Shown: piece after piece, positions 57,224 to 61,882 of the stretch
Numbering within the stretch: position 1 is the first letter of the stretch
Layout: each line of letters opens with the position of its first letter
Assembly (NCBI GenBank): GCA_031257015.1
Contig: JAIRPK010000063.1
Span: forward strand, 1 to 61,882
Direction: 5' to 3'
From: Tannerellaceae bacterium
GTDB taxonomy: Bacteria > Bacteroidota > Bacteroidia > Bacteroidales > Tannerellaceae
Length of the DNA: 61,882 nucleotides
Position numbers and translations under genes: made by a program
Notes under the pieces: model-generated
Databases searched by the model: none
What the model was told of the DNA's origin: nothing
Seen by the model: only the letters and a program-made list of their open reading frames with translations

Positions 57224-57688
57224 TCATTTTTCGTCAACGTTTTTGGCTATGTCCTGAAGTTCTTTCAGAGTAATAGCGCCCATGATTCGGATAACGGTGA
57301 AGCTACTGTCGCTATCGACCAGCATAAGCAGGTCATTGAGCAGCTCGCCGTTTTTCTGTGTGTAGAAGGCGACGCGCTCTTTTCCGTCTTTTATTCTCAT
57401 CAATTCTTCGTGCTTGTTGCTGACAAGTTTGGAGAAGTCTTTGCGCATTTGCGCCACTCTGTCGATATTTTTAGTGGTGGCGATTTCGAGCGATTCGAGC
57501 TTTCCCGACAGTTTTTTCAGGTTCATCCCGACGCCGTCGACGGAGGGAATGATGCCCAGCATGGCTTTGGAAATATATACGGTCGTTACGTCCTCCATGT
57601 CCTCATATTTATTGAAGATGTTGTTCTGCGCTGTGCAAAAGGCTGAGCAGAGGAGGGAAAATGCTAAAAGAAGCGATTTAATATTCAT
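57224..57688 (-). CDS. DUF4252 protein, copy 2
   Basis: 154 aa with a signal peptide (SLLCSAFCTAQ). The body matches DUF4252: YEDMEDVTTVYISKAMLGII, ESLEIATTKN, KVKDGKERVAFYTQKNGE-type segment, SFTVIRIMGAITLKELQDIA. It is the last gene of the ECF operon, 5 bases after the anti-sigma-like gene. In Bacteroides these proteins commonly sit next to ECF sigma factors; their function is unknown, possibly envelope sensing. Confidence 0.85.
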   Translation of the reverse strand: MNIKSLLLAFSLLCSAFCTAQNNIFNKYEDMEDVTTVYISKAMLGIIPSVDGVGMNLKKLSGKLESLEIATTKNIDRVAQMRKDFSKLVSNKHEELMRIKDGKERVAFYTQKNGELLNDLLMLVDSDSSFTVIRIMGAITLKELQDIAKNVDEK

Positions 57689-57693
57689 ACGAT

Positions 57694-58065
57694 TTATTTC
57701 ATTATTTGTTGATTAATTATCAAATTAATTTGTTCAATCTTGCGGTCGATATTCTCCATCGGCTCCAGGCCTTTGTTCATTTGCGCCGAGAGGAATGTGA
57801 GCGCTTTTTCGGTTGCGGCTGCTGCCTCTTTCGGCGATGTAAAGGTATCGTGCGGCTGGCGATGTGCCTTGGGGGGCAGGAGGAGAACGGCGGTAATCAG
57901 GGCTGCGGCAATAGCGGTTGTCCAATAAATGCGACGTTGTCGGCGTTGTCTTTTCGCCTGCATATCCCAGTTGTCTATTTGACTTTCCAGCCGCTGCTCA
58001 AGGTCTTGGGGGATGTGGATATGTATAGCGTCGTCAATGATTCTGTTTAATTCCGATTCATTCAT
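57694..58065 (-). CDS. Anti-sigma-factor-like membrane protein
   Basis: 123 aa. A cytoplasmic N-terminus (about 1-45, helical and charged: ELNRIIDDAIHIHIPQDLEQ) precedes one membrane segment (IYWTTAIAAALITAVLLLP) and a periplasmic helix-rich part. This is the layout of small anti-sigma factors, though no known anti-sigma domain signature is clear. It overlaps the ECF sigma stop by 8 bases, which supports coupled translation and a regulatory pair. Confidence 0.7.
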   Translation of the reverse strand: MNESELNRIIDDAIHIHIPQDLEQRLESQIDNWDMQAKRQRRQRRIYWTTAIAAALITAVLLLPPKAHRQPHDTFTSPKEAAAATEKALTFLSAQMNKGLEPMENIDRKIEQINLIINQQIMK

Positions 58066-58555
58066 AGTTTTTAAGATATTGTTCCTTTATGAATTTACGC
58101 GCTCGCGAAAGCAGCACGCGGATGTTGCCGGCGCTGAATCCTGTAATTTGCTCTATTTCTTCCATCGTGCAATCTTTTATGCCGTAGAGTCTCAAGACTT
58201 TCCGCTGGTTCTCCGGCAGCCGTTCGATAAGCGTACTGACGATGTCGATCGAGTTCTTTGTAGCGGCTTTTGCTTCCGGGCTGTCGGTTGCATCCGGCAT
58301 CATCTGCGCCAGTTCAATGCCTTCGTGCCGCCGCGAAGCTCGCAGGGAGGAGATGCACATGTTTTTTACCATTGTGACGCAGAATGCCTCCGGATTGTTT
58401 ATGCCGTCAAGCTTGTTACGCATGTTCCAAAGCTTGAGGTAGGCGTCCTGGAGAATATCTTCGGCGTTCCGTCGGTTCTCCGTCAGCGCAAAGGCTAGTC
58501 TGAAGAGTTTCGGATGCAAAGGCAGGAAGTCGTGTTTGAACCGTTCGGCAGTCAT
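58058..58555 (-). CDS. ECF-family RNA polymerase sigma factor
   Basis: 165 aa. Region 2 is at about 10-80 (RLAFALTENRRNAEDILQDA, YLKLWNMR) and region 4 at about 105-160 (LPENQRKVLRLYGIKDCTME, EIEQITGFSAGNIRVLLSRARK). No region 1 or 3. It starts one base overlapping the upstream DUF4252 stop (TAATG) and overlaps the anti-sigma-like gene by 8 bases. A candidate autoregulated promoter is at 59065-59041. Confidence 0.93.
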   Translation of the reverse strand: MTAERFKHDFLPLHPKLFRLAFALTENRRNAEDILQDAYLKLWNMRNKLDGINNPEAFCVTMVKNMCISSLRASRRHEGIELAQMMPDATDSPEAKAATKNSIDIVSTLIERLPENQRKVLRLYGIKDCTMEEIEQITGFSAGNIRVLLSRARKFIKEQYLKNYE

Positions 58556-59007
58556 TATTTTGCATATCCTTTGTTAATGATTTTTGCTATATCTGACTTT
58601 TGGATTTTACCTTTTATGCGTATCAATGCTGCATCTTTCCCGGCGGAAAGTACAACCAGTTCGCGGATGACATCCTTCTCGATGCGCAGCATTATCTTTA
58701 TGCTATTGCCGTCGGCGTTAGAGGTGACGAGCGTTTCGTAGTCCGCATCTTTCAGGGCTTTCACAGCATTGGCGAAACGTTGCTTTACGTCGTCGGCAGC
58801 TTCGTCGAGGCTGATCACTTCTATGACTTCCGCTCCATACGTATCCGTAAACAGGCTTGATATTTTCATTGCTGCTTTGCCGATTCTAACTTTCGAGGCG
58901 TCCTTTGCTCCGACATATTCGTCAAAGAGCCTGTTGACGCTTTTCTGCGAATAAACGGATAGGGTGGCAAAAAGAAACATTATTGTATAAAAAATCTTTT
59001 TATTCAT
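58555..59007 (-). CDS. DUF4252 protein, copy 1
   Basis: 150 aa with a signal peptide (LFATLSVYSQ). The body matches DUF4252 (DEYVGAKDASKVRIGKAAMK, ALKDADYETLVTSNADGNSI, ELVVLSAGKDAALIRIKGKI). It is first in the four-gene operon DUF4252, ECF sigma, anti-sigma-like, DUF4252, and its stop overlaps the sigma start by one base. The two DUF4252 proteins are clearly paralogous but diverged. Confidence 0.85.
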   Translation of the reverse strand: MNKKIFYTIMFLFATLSVYSQKSVNRLFDEYVGAKDASKVRIGKAAMKISSLFTDTYGAEVIEVISLDEAADDVKQRFANAVKALKDADYETLVTSNADGNSIKIMLRIEKDVIRELVVLSAGKDAALIRIKGKIQKSDIAKIINKGYAK

Positions 59008-59040
59008 TATCTCAATTTTTTAATTCGTTTATACAATGAA

Positions 59041-59065
59041 GACGCTTACGGCTAATCTTTGTTAC
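59041..59065 (-). promoter_or_regulatory. Candidate ECF-type promoter of the sigma operon
   Basis: GTAAC (59065-59061), 16 bases, CGTC (59044-59041) on the minus strand: the AAC-N16-CGT layout of ECF sigma factors. It lies 34 bases upstream of the first DUF4252 start, and no TAnnTTTG is in that place. Confidence 0.6.
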
Positions 59066-59149
59066 GCCACGCTTCCATCTTTCCCTGGCCCCGGCAATTT
59101 CCAGAGCTGAGCGCGGCGCCTGCTTCAATCGTTTATTTATTGATAACAA

Positions 59150-59281
59150 ACAAAAAAAGGGCTACTTCGCAGCACCCCTTTTCCTCACACACTAAAACAA
59201 TATCTATGAAAACCTATCTTTCGTTTTGATTTAAGACGTTTAAGTTATATTTAAAAATTCAAGATTACTTATCTTATTTAT
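59150..59281 (-). ncRNA. Candidate small RNA, copy 2 of a two-member family
   Basis: About 130 bases, no ORF, starting past TACCTTTG-CAGCG (59295-59284) and ending in a hairpin AAGGGGTGCT/AGTAGCCCTT followed by T7. Its minus-strand 3' half (59213-59155: GTTTTCATAGATATTG, TTTTAGTGTGTGAGG, then GCTGCGAAG) aligns with the plus-strand RNA at 20730-20788. Both copies have the same order: promoter, CAGCG, AU-rich leader, conserved core, terminator. Confidence 0.75.
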
Positions 59282-59287
59282 ACGCTG

Positions 59288-59295
59288 CAAAGGTA
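59288..59295 (-). promoter_or_regulatory. -7 element TACCTTTG of sRNA copy 2
   Basis: Minus-strand TACCTTTG followed by CAGCG, as in copy 1 at 20634. Confidence 0.65.
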
Positions 59296-59346
59296 GCCCT
59301 GTTTAGCCCTGTCATTATTATCAATTTTGTTATTACGGTTGTCAAT

Positions 59347-59450
59347 TTACTTAGGCAGTTGCAAGTTGGCGACTGGACAGTCGCGAGTCGACGACTGAAC
59401 AGTCGCGAGTCGACGACTGGGCAGTCGCCGGTTGCAGACTGAGCGCCGGC
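59347..59450. repeat. Palindrome array C: five 16-bp units, exact 22-bp period
   Basis: Units start at 59347, 59369, 59391, 59413 and 59435. The best is GCGACTGGACAGTCGC (59369); the outer two are diverged. Spacers are 6 bases (AAGTTG, GAGTCG, GAGTCG, CGGTTG). Unit length, spacer and number equal those of arrays A and B, but the core sequence is different (half-site CGACTG). It lies between the sRNA promoter and the terminator of the fimbrillin-like gene. Confidence 0.88.
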
Positions 59451-59465
59451 GCCTGCAACCGGCAC

Positions 59466-59501
59466 ATCAAAAAGCCCCCCGCCTTTAACTGCGGAGGGCT
59501 T
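59466..59501 (-). terminator. Intrinsic terminator of the fimbrillin-like gene
   Basis: AAGCCCTCCGC (minus 59501-59491) pairs with GCGGGGGGCTT (59482-59472), then TTTTGATG. Confidence 0.8.
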
Positions 59502-59548
59502 CCTTAAAACATCAGTAATTTATTTGCTTATTGAGCAGGTTTGCGGGA

Positions 59549-61846
59549 TTAATCTGAGGGCATGGTGACATAATCGCGGACTGCACGGAGAGAGAATGTA
59601 TAGCCGTGTTCAAAGCTATTGGTCTCCTTTAAATTAAGGTTGTTTTGTACCCGGTAAGCCCTCGCTTTGTTGGATACGCCGTCATTAGTAGCTGTCCAAT
59701 AATGTCCATACTGGCCAAAGGCAGTAAATGCCGACGAGGTGTATCCCATATACGAAGGTAATGGCAGCCACAGAGTATCGGTCGAAGGAGACTTCAACAC
59801 ATAGTAGATGTAATGGGTTTGATTCGCAAATTTTTGTGTTTCCGCAATCAGAGCGTTAAATTCGGTCTCTGTCGGCACTCGCCATCCGGTTGGGCAAGGA
59901 GTAATACTGTCACTTGACCACAGCGCAGCGTCCGGGCCACTGGACAACCACTCAGTTAGTTTGACCATCTCCGGAATTGTTCTTGATTCATACAGCGAAA
60001 CAGCCGTAGACCTGCTAGCGTTGGCTTTCCAGGTACTGAACGCCATATTGCGCCCCCACTGAAATATATTCCCCATTTGCGTACCTCCGATGGTGTCGTT
60101 GTCTATGTTCTTCGGCACTTTAGGCAAATAAGTAGCGCCTACATTCAGCGGCGCCCACAAGAGGTTTCCGACCTTGATAGGCGCATAGCCGAGCTTGTTA
60201 TAATCCCAGCTTTCGATATAATACTTCTTAAACCTTGACGTATTCGTCGCGCTGGCGACCTGCAAGTCGAAGGCGATTGGAGCCATCGTTGCTGGCAGTT
60301 TAAGCTTGTGCGTCGTTTCGTATATCAGGCCGCCGTAAGTGCGTATTGTCTCAAGCGTACATTCGTGGTTGGCTTCAATCACTGCCTGCATGTCCTCCGG
60401 CAGGAACTGGTTATAGCTGGCGAGGAATGTGACAGAGGTAACTCCGCTTTTGTTTATCGAATCGCTCAGCGTGTAGCCGGTATTGGTGAGCAGAACTTCG
60501 GCATACTGACTTCCGGGAGCAACTGTATAGCGGATTGTATCCACAGCGTTGTCAGCGTCGCTAAAAGAGCCGTCGGGAAGGCGTCCGTTCTTGAATATCA
60601 CGATGGAGCTGTCGTTGGGGCTAGCCTTGGCATGGCCGAAAGTGACGGTCTTACTGTCAATGTCAGCCTTAATCGAGTCGCCTGAAAAATCCCAGTCGTC
60701 AATGGTCAATGTCAAATCCAGACTGTTCTTAGCGTTGCGGTTAACGATAATCTTATATGCCGAGTTGGCCAGGATAGGAATTGAGTCGCCAGGGAATACA
60801 AGCGGGTCAATCTTTAGCGTATAAATATGCGTTTCACCGTTGAACATACCTTCGAGCGAGATTACTGTTTTTGAGCCGTCGGCCTTCAGCGTCGTTGGGT
60901 AGAGATAGAACTGCGATTCGTTTACCTCCATCGAATCTGCTCTGCCGTCGAAGAAGGCATCTGGTTTCTTGTCCGGGCGTGTTGATGTTTTATCGGTAAG
61001 CGGCGTACCGTTGGCAGTCGCTGCGACGTCGATAATCGTCTTTCCCTGTGCGAAGGCGCCTCCTGTTGTATCCTGCAAAAAGCCGGCAGTGTTGGCATTA
61101 CTGATAATTACGTTCTGTATTTTGAAGTTCGTAAAGTCAGCATTATTGATAATGTCAAAGCGAGCTACTCGCCGGATCATCCTGGCCGTAGCGGCAGTTG
61201 TCTGCACGGGGTCCAGCTCAAGATACATCTGTCCGCCGGTGTTCTGCTTTGTGAGCGACATTGGCAGCGGACATTTGATAGCCTCCAGATTTCCTGCCGC
61301 ATCTTCTTCAAGCGCATCCGACAGCATTGCCTTGAACTGTGCCTCCGTAGTTCCTTCCAGCACGATGTTCCTGAGCGCCGTTGAACTGATGCCGTCGGTT
61401 CCATTTACATTCGCCACTATGTAGAAATGCGACATGCCGGCGTCTGTCCCCGTCGCAATCTGCACCACCGTTTCCCCATTGGCAGTAGGATTAGCCGCCG
61501 GGCTGTTGCTTTGCGAAAACTCATGAATCGGCAGTTCGCCACCAGTCGGCGTTGGATAAGCAAAAACCTTATGCACAGCAAAAGTATTAATGCTCGGATC
61601 AGAGTTAAACTTGAGCCAGTAGATTTTAAGCGTCTTGATTTCACGCTCCGCAGAATCTGCCGCAAGAGTAGTTGGAATACCATAAGTCACTGGCCCGGTT
61701 TTTCCGCCAAAAGGCAATATGAAAGATAAATAACCGTCGCCAGCATTATAAGGCGCAGTCCCTATCTTCTCCTCATTAGTACAGCTCGACAGGAATACAA
61801 TTCCCAGAGCAACAGTAAACATTAAAAATTTATTCAAATACTTCAT
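59549..61846 (-). CDS. Fimbrillin-like lipoprotein with C-terminal FISUMP domain
   Basis: 765 aa from the ATG at 61846 (MKYLNKFLMFTVALGIV) with lipobox FLSSC. Residues about 30-380 resemble the FimA/Mfa fimbrillin fold (EIKTLKIYWLKFNSDPSI, MSHFYIVANVNGTDGIS, RMIRRVARFDIINNADFTNF). Residues about 570-760 are a FISUMP (Fib_succ_major) domain: WAPLNVGATYLP, TPCPTGWRVPTETEFNALI, YWTATNDG, YTFSLRAVRD. It is likely a surface adhesin or fimbrial component. No usher or tip gene is in the window; the upstream flank is cut at the edge. Confidence 0.8.
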   Translation of the reverse strand: MKYLNKFLMFTVALGIVFLSSCTNEEKIGTAPYNAGDGYLSFILPFGGKTGPVTYGIPTTLAADSAEREIKTLKIYWLKFNSDPSINTFAVHKVFAYPTPTGGELPIHEFSQSNSPAANPTANGETVVQIATGTDAGMSHFYIVANVNGTDGISSTALRNIVLEGTTEAQFKAMLSDALEEDAAGNLEAIKCPLPMSLTKQNTGGQMYLELDPVQTTAATARMIRRVARFDIINNADFTNFKIQNVIISNANTAGFLQDTTGGAFAQGKTIIDVAATANGTPLTDKTSTRPDKKPDAFFDGRADSMEVNESQFYLYPTTLKADGSKTVISLEGMFNGETHIYTLKIDPLVFPGDSIPILANSAYKIIVNRNAKNSLDLTLTIDDWDFSGDSIKADIDSKTVTFGHAKASPNDSSIVIFKNGRLPDGSFSDADNAVDTIRYTVAPGSQYAEVLLTNTGYTLSDSINKSGVTSVTFLASYNQFLPEDMQAVIEANHECTLETIRTYGGLIYETTHKLKLPATMAPIAFDLQVASATNTSRFKKYYIESWDYNKLGYAPIKVGNLLWAPLNVGATYLPKVPKNIDNDTIGGTQMGNIFQWGRNMAFSTWKANASRSTAVSLYESRTIPEMVKLTEWLSSGPDAALWSSDSITPCPTGWRVPTETEFNALIAETQKFANQTHYIYYVLKSPSTDTLWLPLPSYMGYTSSAFTAFGQYGHYWTATNDGVSNKARAYRVQNNLNLKETNSFEHGYTFSLRAVRDYVTMPSD

Positions 61847-61882
61847 AAACATTAAACTTAAAAAATTAATACTACAAAATTT

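Overview
The window is from a Bacteroidales chromosome, and the gene set suggests Tannerellaceae or a close relative. Support comes from promoters of the Bacteroidetes type (TAnnTTTG at -7, sometimes with TTTG or TTG at -33), a primary sigma factor without region 1.1, methylmalonyl-CoA mutase as separate mutA and mutB, a long PPi-dependent phosphofructokinase, a lipoprotein TamA (TamL) beside TamB, HU-like/DUF4469 and DUF4252 proteins, BspA-type leucine-rich repeats, a lipoprotein serpin and a fimbrillin-like surface protein. Genus is inference only.

Left part (1-20.3 kb): a 21-bp minisatellite at the edge; a four-gene minus-strand carbohydrate operon (beta-helix/PDZ protein, SGNH acetylesterase, aldo/keto reductase, zinc alcohol dehydrogenase) behind a promoter and a long terminator-like leader hairpin; a GH3 glycosidase; an MlaEF-type lipid ABC transporter; a Gfo/Idh/MocA dehydrogenase with a DUF1080 lipoprotein, which resembles a 3-keto-glycoside pathway; a phosphodiesterase behind tRNA-Gln(TTG); tyrS; a 41-bp tandem repeat array; and a TonB-dependent receptor.

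Middle part (20.3-46.7 kb): a candidate sRNA, a serpin, two BspA-like repeat proteins, the operon yjbQ / Cys-Met PLP enzyme / phoH / HU-DUF4469, pfp, mutA-mutB for the propionate-succinate pathway, a membrane acyltransferase, a CxxCH/beta-propeller lipoprotein with a DUF6057 membrane protein, a decayed group II intron beside a frameshifted pseudogene, an HtrA/DegP protease and rpoD.

Right part (46.7-61.9 kb): tamB-tamL, a three-gene cell-envelope operon (two LVIVD-type propeller proteins and a predicted barrel), an ECF sigma operon bracketed by two DUF4252 genes, a second copy of the candidate sRNA, and a fimbrillin-like/FISUMP lipoprotein.

The most striking unexplained features are non-coding. 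Three intergenic arrays share one architecture (five 16-bp palindromes, 6-bp spacers, exact 22-bp period), and two of these share the same sequence; a fourth array has a 23-bp period. Two diverged copies of one small RNA, each with its own promoter and terminator, lie 38.5 kb apart. Within coding sequence, MutA carries a perfectly periodic (CxCxxx)4 cysteine cluster inside a metabolic enzyme.
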